From Neobacillus niacini (GTDB lineage: Bacteria > Bacillota > Bacilli > Bacillales > Cytobacillaceae), in assembly GCF_030817595.1 (NCBI RefSeq), contig NZ_JAUSZN010000001.1, positions 5,454,001 to 5,518,000 of the forward strand: a DNA stretch of 64,000 bases, given 5' to 3'. How positions within the stretch are numbered: the first letter of the stretch is position 1; each line of letters begins with the position of its first letter. The translations under genes were made by a program, and so were the position numbers. Positions 20,085 through 28,394 of this stretch are shown piece after piece. Below the pieces are notes generated by a model that was not told the DNA's origin, ran no database searches, and was given only the letters and a program-made list of their open reading frames with translations.

Positions 20085-21067
20085 TTTGATTTTAACGCCT
20101 GTCTTTCTTGTTGTTTCCATAATCTTAAATGTGGAGTTGGGTCAAACGACCATTCGGTATAACCGTTATCTTTATACATACCATAGTGCAAATGCGGCGG
20201 AAATTTTCCAGATGTCCCTGGAGGTCCATATCCGGAACTGCCGACGCCGCCAATTAAGGTTCCGGGTTCCACGATTTGACCAACTCTTAAATCTTTAGCA
20301 AAACCGCTAAGATGAGCAAAATAATGATACGTATTATTAATATCACGAATTCCAACTCTCCAGCCGCCGAACTTATTCCAGCCCTTCATTTCGACTATGC
20401 CATAGTTTGTAGCACGAACTGGAACACCGTAACCTGCAAAAATATCGGTACCCTCATGAATTCTTCTGCCGCCCCAGCCCCTTGCATCGCCCCACGTACT
20501 GCGATAACTATGATTGCTGCGTAATGGCAGCGGGAATACATGGGTATCTAAATCTATCCGGCCAAAATGGCGGTAAATCTTCGCCTTTCCGGCTATAATG
20601 CCAACAGTTTTGTCGCGGTGATAATAATTCCATAACCCAATTTTAATGTTATCATCGTCTACTCCATATGAGAGAAGATAATTGGCGAAAGTATATAAAA
20701 CATCTTCATCACTCTTTAAACTGGCTTTTCCATCTCCATCCCCATCGACGCCCATACCATTGAAAAATTGGATAATTGCTGGGTTTTCTTCTTGGGGATT
20801 AGGATTTGTTGGTCCAGCCCATTTCTCCGGAGTAAAATAAATGCCAATTACACTTTCCGCTTTAGGTAGATCTTTGCGAACCTGCCGAATAGTCCTTTCA
20901 TACTGGTCCACGGCGGCTAAGTAATACCAAGGGATTAGTGTAACGGTTTCAACCTTTTTGTATAGCTTCATTCTTTCCTGATATTCATCAGGACCTTTAG
21001 CATGAGCATCCCTGAGAGAAAAGCTCATTAATAAGAGGATTGTTCCAATTATCAGAAATGCCCGCAC
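20075..21067 (-). CDS. yunA: M23 family metallopeptidase YunA
   Basis: A 330-residue secreted cell-wall peptidase. A signal peptide ends near AHA at residue 23. The C-terminal LytM domain has the zinc motifs HEGTD and HLHYG. The middle section (FNGMGVDGDGDGKASLKSDEDVLY) looks like a short Asp-rich, calcium-binding-like stretch, which lytic-transglycosylase-like N-domains also have. It starts at GTG with GGAAGGAGG upstream. It is convergent to yunB and divergent from lipA, as in B. subtilis. Confidence 0.9.
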   Translation of the reverse strand: MRAFLIIGTILLLMSFSLRDAHAKGPDEYQERMKLYKKVETVTLIPWYYLAAVDQYERTIRQVRKDLPKAESVIGIYFTPEKWAGPTNPNPQEENPAIIQFFNGMGVDGDGDGKASLKSDEDVLYTFANYLLSYGVDDDNIKIGLWNYYHRDKTVGIIAGKAKIYRHFGRIDLDTHVFPLPLRSNHSYRSTWGDARGWGGRRIHEGTDIFAGYGVPVRATNYGIVEMKGWNKFGGWRVGIRDINNTYHYFAHLSGFAKDLRVGQIVEPGTLIGGVGSSGYGPPGTSGKFPPHLHYGMYKDNGYTEWSFDPTPHLRLWKQQERQALKSKKK

Positions 21068-21232
21068 AGGAATCCTCCTTCCGATTATTGTACGCTTTTA
21101 GTTTATGAATTCTAGGAGATTTCATTATGGACAATAATTGGAAAAAGTGTTTTCGAAGTTGGTCTGCTTGTTGTTGTGACAAAAAGTATGGTAAAGTGAC
21201 AAGGTGCAAACTCATTTATAGGGGTGGAAAAA

Positions 21233-22150
21233 GTGAGCAGAAATAGTGAATACTTAAGAAAACCGGAATGGTTGAAAATAAAATTAAATACGAATGAACA
21301 TTATACAGGCTTAAAAAAAATGATGCGTGAAAAAAATCTACATACGGTATGTGAAGAGGCGCGCTGCCCTAATATTCACGAATGTTGGGCTGAGAGAAGA
21401 ACAGCTACCTTCATGATCCTCGGTGATACATGTACACGTGCCTGTCGTTTTTGTGCAGTGAAAACAGGACTGCCAACAGAATTAGATTTGGCAGAACCAG
21501 AACGAGTGGCAGATTCAGTTCAATTAATGAACTTAAAACATGTTGTCGTTACTGCGGTTGCCCGGGATGATTTAAAAGATGGCGGTGCAGCTGTTTTTGC
21601 AGAAACGGTTAGGGCGATTAGAAGAAAAAATCCTTTTACAAGCATTGAAGTTCTTCCTTCAGATATGGGTGGTAAAGAAGAAAATTTAGCTTTGTTAATG
21701 GATGCAAAACCCGACATCCTAAATCATAATATCGAAACCGTAAGACGGCTAACGCCAAGAGTTAGAGCGCGTGCAAAATATGACCGTTCATTAGAATTCT
21801 TACGAAGAGCGAAAGAAATGCAGCCTGTGATACCAACAAAATCAAGTTTAATGGTTGGACTTGGCGAAACAAAAGAAGAAATTATTGAAGTAATGGATGA
21901 CTTAAGAGCGAATAATGTTGATATCATGACGATAGGACAATATTTACAACCATCTAAGAGCCATCTAAAGGTTGAAAAATATTACCGCCCGGAGGAATTC
22001 GCTGAATTACGTGAAATAGCCCTCACAAAAGGCTTTAGTCATTGTGAAGCGGGTCCATTAGTCCGTTCATCGTACCATGCAGATGAACAAGTGAATGCGG
22101 CCGCGAAACACAAACAATTGCTTGGCGAAGCAGAAGCAAAAGAAGCATAG
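21233..22150 (+). CDS. lipA: Lipoyl synthase
   Basis: A 305-residue radical-SAM enzyme that inserts two sulfurs into octanoyl groups. The auxiliary cluster cysteines are Cys40, Cys45 and Cys51 ([12 protein letters not shown]); the radical SAM triad is Cys67, Cys71, Cys74 (CTRACRFC). The late RSSYHADEQ holds the serine that ligates the auxiliary cluster. GTG at 21233 fits AGGGGTGG better than GTG at 21224. It needs Fe-S clusters from the suf system nearby and supplies GcvH and the 2-oxoacid dehydrogenases. Confidence 0.96.
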   Translation: MSRNSEYLRKPEWLKIKLNTNEHYTGLKKMMREKNLHTVCEEARCPNIHECWAERRTATFMILGDTCTRACRFCAVKTGLPTELDLAEPERVADSVQLMNLKHVVVTAVARDDLKDGGAAVFAETVRAIRRKNPFTSIEVLPSDMGGKEENLALLMDAKPDILNHNIETVRRLTPRVRARAKYDRSLEFLRRAKEMQPVIPTKSSLMVGLGETKEEIIEVMDDLRANNVDIMTIGQYLQPSKSHLKVEKYYRPEEFAELREIALTKGFSHCEAGPLVRSSYHADEQVNAAAKHKQLLGEAEAKEA

Positions 22151-22194
22151 AATGAAAAAGCTGCAGCCCCTAGGCGCTGCAACTAGACAATAAA

Positions 22195-22226
22195 AAGAGT
22201 TCAGTCCACTTGGGCTGAACTCTTTT
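22195..22226. terminator. Terminator between lipA and yutC
   Basis: Arms AGAGTTCAG / CTGAACTCT with A-run before and T-run after, so it can act in both directions for these convergent genes. Confidence 0.88.
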
Positions 22227-22228
22227 TG

Positions 22229-22867
22229 TTAGCGATTGTTTGTATTCATATTATCATCAGCGGTAGCACCGTTTTCGTCTTCACTATCGCTCATACGATT
22301 GCCTTGTGGCGACTTCTTCATTTGGGTAATTAAACCATTCACTAAATTTCTGGCATTGTGACTAGTGGAATCCAGATTTGCCAGATTTTCCACATCACGC
22401 ATTAATTTTGTATTGTCTGATACATATACATGATAGTATCTAGGGACAACAGACATAGCTGTTCTTTTTACTTGGTCGGCTGTCTGATTTCGGTCTTTAG
22501 AATCTGTATCGTAGGAAACGAGAACTTCTTGATCGGTTACAAGAGTGGCAACATCATCTACATTCGGTATGTCAGTGCTTAACTGACTAATAATATTAGC
22601 GACTTGTTCACGGTCTATAGCTGCGTAGTGAGCAGTTCCGCCCCTGTCCCCCTGAATTGGGCTTTTTTGATGACGAACAAAGCCGTAGTCATCACTTACA
22701 TTTCGAACACCCTGACTGCCGCCTTCATTATAAAGCTCTTCACGTTTATTATTAACATTTGTGGTATCTCCGCTTTCTTTATACACATCACGATTGGCCA
22801 TATCCCTTGAGCAGCCTGCTGCTGTTAGGAATAAACAAAAAACAATCATTATCGACCATTTTTTCAT
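22229..22867 (-). CDS. yutC: YhcN/YlaJ-family sporulation lipoprotein YutC
   Basis: A 212-residue lipoprotein. The signal peptide ends in LTAAGC (Cys19). The mature part has VANIISQLSTDIPNVDDVATLVTDQEVLVSYD and a late SVVPRYYHVYVSDN, which fit the YhcN/YlaJ family of spore-associated lipoproteins. The tail is rich in Asp, Asn and Glu. ATG at 22867 follows AAAGGAGGTG; the GTG three codons earlier overlaps that site and is rejected. Confidence 0.86.
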   Translation of the reverse strand: MKKWSIMIVFCLFLTAAGCSRDMANRDVYKESGDTTNVNNKREELYNEGGSQGVRNVSDDYGFVRHQKSPIQGDRGGTAHYAAIDREQVANIISQLSTDIPNVDDVATLVTDQEVLVSYDTDSKDRNQTADQVKRTAMSVVPRYYHVYVSDNTKLMRDVENLANLDSTSHNARNLVNGLITQMKKSPQGNRMSDSEDENGATADDNMNTNNR

Positions 22868-22980
22868 TTTAAGCACCTCCTTTTTATAGAATAGCCAAAT
22901 AACTCATTTTTTTTCTTAGTAATTGATGGTGAATCGGTTATAATGAAAGAAAGATTTACTGGTAAATTTGAGGTGATAAC

Positions 22981-23256
22981 ATGATCAGTATAAACGGCGC
23001 CACGTATGAAATCGTGCAGGAGCATAGAGATGCCTTTAATGAGGAGGCTCTAAAGGCAAGATACAGTGATATATTATCCAGATATGATTATATTGTTGGG
23101 GATTGGGGATATGGACAACTTCGGCTGAAAGGCTTTTTTGAGGATCAGAATCAAAAAGCAACATTTGACACCAAAATCAGTACATTAAGTGAATATTTGT
23201 ATGAATACTGTAATTTTGGCTGTGCCTATTTTGTTTTGAAAAAAGTCAAAAAGTAA
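22981..23256 (+). CDS. yutD: YutD family protein
   Basis: A 91-residue protein. Patterns such as YDYIVGDWGYGQLRLKGFF and YLYEYCNFGCAYFVLKK are typical of the YutD family. It has no known activity. The fold is small and soluble. The ribosome site GAGGTGATAAC precedes the ATG. Gene order lipA-yutC-yutD is the same as in B. subtilis. Confidence 0.86.
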   Translation: MISINGATYEIVQEHRDAFNEEALKARYSDILSRYDYIVGDWGYGQLRLKGFFEDQNQKATFDTKISTLSEYLYEYCNFGCAYFVLKKVKK

Positions 23257-23261
23257 ATAAA

Positions 23262-23293
23262 AAAAGGGCTGGCCAAAACGGCAAGCCTTTAAT
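23262..23293 (+). terminator. Terminator-like hairpin after yutD
   Basis: AAAGGGCTGGCC pairs imperfectly with GGCAAGCCTTT around AAAAC. Confidence 0.5.
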
Positions 23294-23304
23294 GTGGTAT
23301 CTTC

Positions 23305-23338
23305 AAGCCTCAGTGCTGGTTAACGTGCTGAGGCTTTA
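23305..23338. terminator. Hairpin at the end of the 23336-23620 gene
   Basis: Arms AAGCCTCAG and CTGAGGCTT. It overlaps the stop of the minus-strand gene and probably ends its transcript. Confidence 0.5.
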
Positions 23339-23620
23339 GTGCGTATAAGGTGGTTGTTCCTCTTTATCAGGGTCGTCATGTGTCGGGTGTGCCCCTTCCA
23401 TTTGACGAGGGATATCCTGATGAAAGGTTTTATTTTCGTAATTAAAGTTGCTATAATATCGCTGACCTTCTTGCCAAGGGGTGCTTTTATTTTGAACAGG
23501 CTCATCTTTACGAATGGGAGATCCAAAAGGGCCATCGGGAAATTCCTCTGCGGTCAGAAAGTTCTTTTGTTTCTCAACATTCGAAAGGTCAAAATAGCTT
23601 CTAGATTCTTTTTCCGCCAT
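23336..23620 (-). CDS. Small hydrophilic protein of unknown function
   Basis: A 94-residue very hydrophilic protein (MAEKESRSYFDLSNVEKQKN) with repeated charged and proline-rich stretches and an end DDPDKEEQPPYTH. It has no signal peptide or membrane segment. I have seen similar proteins labelled only as cytosolic protein in Bacillus annotations; the function is unknown. AAAGGAGTGATAGT is a good ribosome site. It may be intrinsically disordered. Confidence 0.78.
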   Translation of the reverse strand: MAEKESRSYFDLSNVEKQKNFLTAEEFPDGPFGSPIRKDEPVQNKSTPWQEGQRYYSNFNYENKTFHQDIPRQMEGAHPTHDDPDKEEQPPYTH

Positions 23621-23666
23621 ACTATCACTCCTTTTGTTTTATTATGTTGTAAGGAGTGATAAAAAA

Positions 23667-23933
23667 TTATAGTAGTTCTAATAAAAAGGAACGTAATTCT
23701 TCGGCATCCTCTTCATTTAACTGGAAAGCGTATTCTAAATAGCCTTCCTCATTCAAGTCATCCTCACCAATAATTGCAAAGCGACTCCCTTGTAAATCGA
23801 GTACAAGATGCTTTCCATAATGACGATCCGTTTTCACAATCGCCAAATCAAATCGCTGGTTGTCACCAACAAAGCTTACAAATCGTGTCTTTGTATCTTC
23901 TGTATCATCATATAAGAAATAACGTTCTGCCAT
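23667..23933 (-). CDS. DUF3055 family protein
   Basis: An 88-residue acidic protein starting MAERYFLYDDTEDTKTRFVSF, the pattern of DUF3055. The site AAAGGAGAA fits ATG at 23933; a longer reading has no ribosome site. Its C-terminus is rich in Glu and Leu. No function is known for the family. Confidence 0.83.
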   Translation of the reverse strand: MAERYFLYDDTEDTKTRFVSFVGDNQRFDLAIVKTDRHYGKHLVLDLQGSRFAIIGEDDLNEEGYLEYAFQLNEEDAEELRSFLLELL

Positions 23934-24101
23934 GTAAAGTTCTCCTTTAGTTAGTTTATTCAACCTCTTTATATTACCAAATAATCAGGAAATGGGGGAA
24001 TATTTGGCGATAATAGAATATTACTAAAAACTCACTCAAAGAAAAACGGTTTTTGGCGAATTGTGTTACAATATACTTATTATTTTCGGATGTGTTTCTG
24101 A

Positions 24102-24290
24102 GAGAGATGGAATCAATGGATTGAATGGGATTTAGTTGCAGTTGTTGCGAAGGAGGCAGGATCCTTAGTGGTAGCGGAAGGTATTGAAAACCAAGAAGAA
24201 GCCTCCGTACTAACGAGAAATAATGTTGACTTAGCACAGGGCAATTTTTATGCCCGTCCAGCAATGTTTTTTGAGGAAGTTGCAACATGA
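24102..24290 (+). pseudogene. C-terminal remnant of an EAL-domain (cyclic-di-GMP phosphodiesterase) protein
   Basis: The frame from 24102 to TGA at 24288 reads AVVAKEAGSLVVAEGIENQ, then EEASVLTRNNVDLAQGNFYARP and FFEEVAT. AEGIE and D-L-AQG-x-x-x-ARP are end motifs of the EAL domain. Only about 60 residues remain; the frame is closed by TGA at 24099-24101 and no EAL, Asp or metal-binding core is left. It was probably cut down by a large deletion and cannot be catalytic. Confidence 0.8.
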
Positions 24291-24317
24291 GTGATAATAA
24301 ATAAGGAAGTGGATGAA

Positions 24318-24752
24318 ATGTATTTTGTAGACCGCGGAAAGTTGGAGACCACATTGGTGTTTCTAGAAAAACAAATCAGCCTATTTTCTAGCCAGGTAGA
24401 CTGGTCAACACCGATAGAAAAAGCTGCATTAGAACGGATTACACATCTTATAATTGAATCCGTGTTAGATGCAGGTAATGCAATAATAGATGGGTTTATT
24501 ATGAGAGACCCTGGCAGTTATGAAGATATCATTGAAATATTAATTGATGAAAAAGTTGTTACCAAGGAAACAGGTACAAGCTTAAAAACGCTTGTCCAAT
24601 ATCGTAAGGTACTCGTCCAGCTCTATACGGAGATTGACCATACAGAACTTCTTAATCAGTTCTCTAGCCTAATTGAAGATTTGGCTTTATTTCCAAAAAA
24701 CGTCCGAGACTATCTTGAGAATGAACTCGGGCCTGTATCGGCATTTATATAA
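24318..24752 (+). CDS. yutE: DUF86 / HepT-like protein YutE
   Basis: A 144-residue all-helical DUF86 protein. The start MYFVDRGKLETTLVFLEK and RITHLIIESVLDAGNAIIDGFIMR match YutE. The family includes HepT toxins, which use an RxxxxH motif; here no clear R-x4-H motif follows the YRKVLVQLY helix, so nuclease or AMPylation-linked toxin activity is doubtful. No MntA-like partner is adjacent. The ATG at 24318 follows AAGGAAG. Confidence 0.83.
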   Translation: MYFVDRGKLETTLVFLEKQISLFSSQVDWSTPIEKAALERITHLIIESVLDAGNAIIDGFIMRDPGSYEDIIEILIDEKVVTKETGTSLKTLVQYRKVLVQLYTEIDHTELLNQFSSLIEDLALFPKNVRDYLENELGPVSAFI

Positions 24753-24761
24753 TATATCACT

Positions 24762-24784
24762 GACCGCGTTTGCGGTCCTTTTTA
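24762..24784 (+). terminator. Terminator after yutE
   Basis: Stem GACCGC / GCGGTC, loop GTTT, then CTTTTT. Confidence 0.8.
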
Positions 24785-24818
24785 ATTATCGGATATGATA
24801 CATGTAGGGGTGATTAAC

Positions 24819-25583
24819 ATGGAAAAGTATAAAGGTTATTTAATTGATCTCGACGGAACAATGTATAAAGGTTCCGAAAAGATCGAAGCAGCGGGAGACT
24901 TTGTTAAAAAATTAAGGGCAAAGGGGATTCCATATTTATTCGTTACCAATAATTCATCCCGCACTCCCGCTCAGGTTGCTCAAAAGCTCAGAGATTTTGA
25001 TATTCCTGCCGAAGAGGACCTTGTTTTTACAACCAGTCAAGCGACAGCGAATTATATCTATAGCCAAAAGCAGGATGCATCCGTTTTTGTTATAGGTGAG
25101 GAAGGTCTTCGAATCGCTATGGAGGAAAAGAAATTCTTATTTGCCGCTGAGGATGCAGAATATGTTGTCATCGGTATTGACCGCGAGATTAGCTATGAAA
25201 AGTTAGCAGTAGCCTGTCTTGCTGTCCGCAATGGTGCTTCGTTTATATCTACAAACGGAGACATAGCGATACCAACGGAAAGAGGCTTAGTCCCTGGAAA
25301 TGGATCATTAACCTCTGTAATTTCTGTTTCAACACAAACTAAGCCGACGTTTATTGGAAAGCCTGAATCGATTATCATGGAGCAGGCATTAAAGGTATTG
25401 GGCACATCTAAAGAAGAAACACTTATGGTGGGCGATTATTATGATACCGATATTCTAGCGGGGATGAATGCAGGGCTTGATACACTATTAGTTCACACAG
25501 GTGTCACAACGAAGGAATTACTTGCAGGCTATGACAAAAAACCTACATATGCCATTGATTCATTAGACCAATGGGAGCCGTAA
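24819..25583 (+). CDS. yutF: HAD-superfamily phosphatase YutF (NagD type)
   Basis: A 254-residue NagD-like phosphatase. Motif I is DLDGTMYKG, motif II is VTNNSSRTP, and the metal motif IV is MVGDYYDTDI. The family cleaves sugar phosphates, nucleotides or p-nitrophenyl phosphate; the in vivo substrate here is unknown. AGGGGTGA sets the ATG at 24819. A strong terminator follows and serves the convergent yutG too. Confidence 0.9.
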   Translation: MEKYKGYLIDLDGTMYKGSEKIEAAGDFVKKLRAKGIPYLFVTNNSSRTPAQVAQKLRDFDIPAEEDLVFTTSQATANYIYSQKQDASVFVIGEEGLRIAMEEKKFLFAAEDAEYVVIGIDREISYEKLAVACLAVRNGASFISTNGDIAIPTERGLVPGNGSLTSVISVSTQTKPTFIGKPESIIMEQALKVLGTSKEETLMVGDYYDTDILAGMNAGLDTLLVHTGVTTKELLAGYDKKPTYAIDSLDQWEP

Positions 25584-25614
25584 GAAAAGGATGGAGCTCT
25601 CCATCCTTTTCTAA
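25583..25614. terminator. Bidirectional terminator yutF/yutG
   Basis: Arms AGAAAAGGATGGAG / CTCCATCCTTTTCT, a 14-bp perfect stem. Confidence 0.88.
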
Positions 25615-25621
25615 ATATGCT

Positions 25622-26122
25622 TTATTCTACATGAGCTGCTCGGTGAGCAAGACGACTAGAAGCAGCAGCGGCAATGGCTCCCACAATGTCATCCAAAAAT
25701 GTGTGGCATTCTCCGGTTGATTTATCATTTAAACGGGCTAAGATTCCAGGCTTTTGCTTATCTATATAACCATAATTTGTAAAGCCAATAGATCCGTACA
25801 CATTCACGATGGAAAGTGCAAGAATCTCATCAACACCGTAAAGACTTTCATCTGTTTTAATAATAGATTGGATAGGTTCTTCGAGCATGTTTTTCTCAGC
25901 TAACATATCAAGTTGAATTCCCGTTATGATGGCATTTTGGACCTCACGTTTTGATATGACGCGTTCAACATTTGCAATACAGTCTTCCATTTTTAAGTTT
26001 TCGTGGTATTTTTCCTGCAAAAAATAGACTAAATCAGCGATATCCTGAATTTCTACGCCTCTTTCTTTGATCCATCTTCTTGCAGTTTCTTCTGTTAAAT
26101 CCATTTTTTTATCTTCTGCCAT
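25622..26122 (-). CDS. yutG: Phosphatidylglycerophosphatase A-like protein YutG
   Basis: A 166-residue PgpA-family protein. It has the family end motif FLDDIVGAIAAAASSRLAH and GIQLDMLAEK upstream. It has no clear membrane helix, unlike E. coli PgpA. It should dephosphorylate phosphatidylglycerophosphate or a related lipid intermediate; direct proof is missing here. AAAGGTGA precedes ATG at 26122. It is divergent from yutH. Confidence 0.82.
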   Translation of the reverse strand: MAEDKKMDLTEETARRWIKERGVEIQDIADLVYFLQEKYHENLKMEDCIANVERVISKREVQNAIITGIQLDMLAEKNMLEEPIQSIIKTDESLYGVDEILALSIVNVYGSIGFTNYGYIDKQKPGILARLNDKSTGECHTFLDDIVGAIAAAASSRLAHRAAHVE

Positions 26123-26330
26123 CCATTTATCACCTTTTCTTTGGAATTTTTTACCATTCTTAATTTTTACAATATGCTCGTTTTTTTGAAAAGGAACGAA
26201 TGAACCATCACCCTTCTTACAGATTTCTCCTATAACGTTTTTCTTATACTTTATTACGCAAGAAGACAACAAGTTTTTTGGGCTACTACATATATATGAC
26301 ATAGAAGTGGAAAAGAGAAGAGGTGGAAGG

Positions 26331-27341
26331 GTGCTACAAAAATTACTTGAAAAAAAATATGGAATACAAGTCGATGAATATGTAAAACTAGACTCCTACG
26401 ACGCGCTTAGAGGAAATGGCTGGCTTTATTTGGTTGCAAAGGCTGATGGAAGGGACGCCGAGGATATTAATGAACTAGAGAAAATTGCGGAACATTTAAG
26501 GAATACTGGGGATTCCCATGTGCCAGCATTTCTACAATCGAATGAGGGTGGATTTATTGCATCCTGGGAAGATCACCAATATTGTGTCCTGGCAAATCGG
26601 CAAACAGAACAACACGCAAAAGTGAAACTAGGAAGAAAGTTAGCTAAATTCCATGAGCGAGGGAAAACGGTCCCATTCAAAATTGATAGATCAAGCAGAA
26701 TTGGACAATGGAAGCAATTATGGGAAAAGCGTCTTGATCAAATTGAAAAGGTTTGGAGCGAACTAATGTTCCAAACACCTGAGGATGATTTTGAAAGGAT
26801 GTTTATCGATTCGTTTCCATACTATATTGGTTTAACTGAAAATGCGATTCAATACTTAGTGGACACAGAATTGGACGATGAGCCAAAAGAATCGGATAGC
26901 GGAACTGTGTGTCATGAACGTTTTTCAAATGCTTCTTGGGGAGCTAATTATTACATTAAGGACCCATTTGATTGGGTATTTGATCATCGGTGCCGTGATT
27001 TAGCAGAATGGACGAGAGAACGATACTTCCGAAACACACAAACCTACGAGATTGATGTCAGACAGTTTTTCGTTGATTATCAAAGTATTGCCCCTTTATC
27101 CTCTTTTTCATGGAGGTTATTATTCTCACGTTTATTATTTCCGCTTCATTACTTTGAGTGTATTGAGAATTACTATATCACTCGATCTGAGCAGGAAAAG
27201 AAGCTTTTGGAAGAAAAATTAAGTAAGATGTTAAAACAATCCACAGAGTACGAACGCTTTTTGGGTCATTTTTATCATACTGTAGGTGCCCCATTAAAAC
27301 CATTAAATATCCCTCAACTAGACTGGCTGTTGATTAGGTAA
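26331..27341 (+). CDS. yutH: Spore coat-associated protein YutH (CotS-like kinase fold)
   Basis: A 336-residue protein related to CotS/YutH. It has kinase-like stretches without an evident catalytic HxD: VKLGRKLAKFHERG and then VCHERFSNASWGANYYIKDPFDWVFDHRCRDLAEW. The ATP-binding N-lobe is poorly conserved. YutH is found in the B. subtilis spore coat. GTG at 26331 has AGGTGG close upstream; GTG at 26307 lacks a site. A GC-rich repeat follows. Confidence 0.82.
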   Translation: MLQKLLEKKYGIQVDEYVKLDSYDALRGNGWLYLVAKADGRDAEDINELEKIAEHLRNTGDSHVPAFLQSNEGGFIASWEDHQYCVLANRQTEQHAKVKLGRKLAKFHERGKTVPFKIDRSSRIGQWKQLWEKRLDQIEKVWSELMFQTPEDDFERMFIDSFPYYIGLTENAIQYLVDTELDDEPKESDSGTVCHERFSNASWGANYYIKDPFDWVFDHRCRDLAEWTRERYFRNTQTYEIDVRQFFVDYQSIAPLSSFSWRLLFSRLLFPLHYFECIENYYITRSEQEKKLLEEKLSKMLKQSTEYERFLGHFYHTVGAPLKPLNIPQLDWLLIR

Positions 27342-27359
27342 TCGCTTTGTTAAATTAGT

Positions 27360-27551
27360 CTGTTGATTGGCGCTCCACCAAGGAATGCTCCTTTGAATAG
27401 TCATCGCAGAGACAGGCGGTTTTTGCCTGTCACGAGGCACTACGCTTTCCGCGGGCGGTCCGTGGAGCCTCCTCGGCGCTTAAGCGCCTGTGGGGTCTCC
27501 ACTGCCCCGTCCTCCCGCAGGAGTCTTCGTGCCTTCCGCGCCAATCAACAG
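27360..27551. repeat. CTGTTGATT-ended GC-rich repeat, copy 2
   Basis: A 192-bp copy between yutH and yutI. It has the same ends and GAGCCTCCTC / GGCGCTTAAGCGCC / GGGGTCTCC core as copy 1, plus an added left module (about 27378-27443, with GAGACAGGCGGTTTTTGCCTGTC) that copy 3 also has. No gene is present. Confidence 0.88.
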
Positions 27552-27593
27552 AGGTGCAAATCAAAATTTGCTTCTTTACCACATTCTAGTAAT

Positions 27594-27632
27594 AAAAAAA
27601 GCGATTGCTCATTGGTAGCAATCGCTTTTTAT
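27594..27632 (-). terminator. Terminator at the end of yutI
   Basis: Long stem with arms AAAAAAGCGATTGCT and AGCAATCGCTTTTT, T-runs on both strands. Confidence 0.87.
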
Positions 27633-27637
27633 CTTTA

Positions 27638-27880
27638 TTAAAATACTTGTTCTACTTCGACAACGCCAGGAACTTCTTCTAAAAGTGCTCTTTCGATTCC
27701 GGCTTTTAGGGTAATTGTTGAGCTTGGGCAGCTGCCGCATGCACCTAATAAACGAAGTTTAACAATACCATCCTCAACATCAACTAACTCACAATCTCCT
27801 CCATCACGAAGAAGAAATGGACGTAATTTATCTAATACTTCCTGAACCTGCTCAAACATTTCTTGTACTTGTTCTGCCAT
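27638..27880 (-). CDS. yutI: NifU-like Fe-S carrier protein YutI
   Basis: An 80-residue NifU C-terminal-domain protein. The cluster motif is CGSC (Cys48, Cys51) in [19 protein letters not shown]. It likely carries or delivers Fe-S clusters made by SufBCD. Its start ATG follows GGAAGGAGACG. Together with yutM and the suf operon, it forms an Fe-S theme in the window. Confidence 0.93.
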   Translation of the reverse strand: MAEQVQEMFEQVQEVLDKLRPFLLRDGGDCELVDVEDGIVKLRLLGACGSCPSSTITLKAGIERALLEEVPGVVEVEQVF

Positions 27881-28029
27881 ATTTATCGTCTCCTTCCTAC
27901 CTTATATTATAATGTCATTGAAGGGAAAAATCCATTCTCATGAAATGGGAATTAGCACATTTACAACCATATTTTTATGTTTAATAGTTTAAATGATGTA
28001 AAATAAAAGAAAAAGGCAGGATTGATGGA

Positions 28030-28356
28030 ATGACTAATTTTACAGTTGAAATTATCCTTTATGGTGCAGAACAATTATGTCCAAGCTGTGTAAATTTACC
28101 CTCCTCAAAGGAAACATTCGAATGGCTTGAGGCAGCAATTTCAAGAAAGTTTCCTAATCAACCATTCAAGATGACCTATGTTGATATTTATCAACCGCCT
28201 CAAGAAAGCGAAAAAGAAGCTTTTGCAAAGAGAGTTATTGAAGAAGATCTGTTTTATCCAGTGGTTGTGATTAAAGATAAAATAGTGGGCGAAGGAAACC
28301 CGCGCTTAAAAACAATATTTAATGAGTTGGAAAAATGTGGCTATAAATCCATATAA
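28030..28356 (+). CDS. yuzD: Disulfide oxidoreductase-like protein YuzD
   Basis: A 108-residue thioredoxin-fold protein with CPSC (Cys17, Cys20) in YGAEQLCPSCVNLPSS and a late FYPVVVIKDKIVGEG that holds the cis-proline. It matches DUF1462/YuzD. It is divergent from yutI, so it may serve redox or sulfur handling for that protein, but that is only inference from context. Confidence 0.86.
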   Translation: MTNFTVEIILYGAEQLCPSCVNLPSSKETFEWLEAAISRKFPNQPFKMTYVDIYQPPQESEKEAFAKRVIEEDLFYPVVVIKDKIVGEGNPRLKTIFNELEKCGYKSI

Positions 28357-28357
28357 A

Positions 28358-28391
28358 AAGCATTCCAGCATGTAAGCTGGAATGCCTTTTT
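28358..28391. terminator. Bidirectional terminator yuzD/yutJ
   Basis: Arms GCATTCCAGC / GCTGGAATGC, then six T. Confidence 0.9.
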
Positions 28392-28394
28392 TAA

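Noticed and set aside
24318..24752. HepT/MntA toxin-antitoxin pair at yutE
   Set aside because: No MntA-like nucleotidyltransferase lies next to it, and the HepT catalytic motif is not evident.
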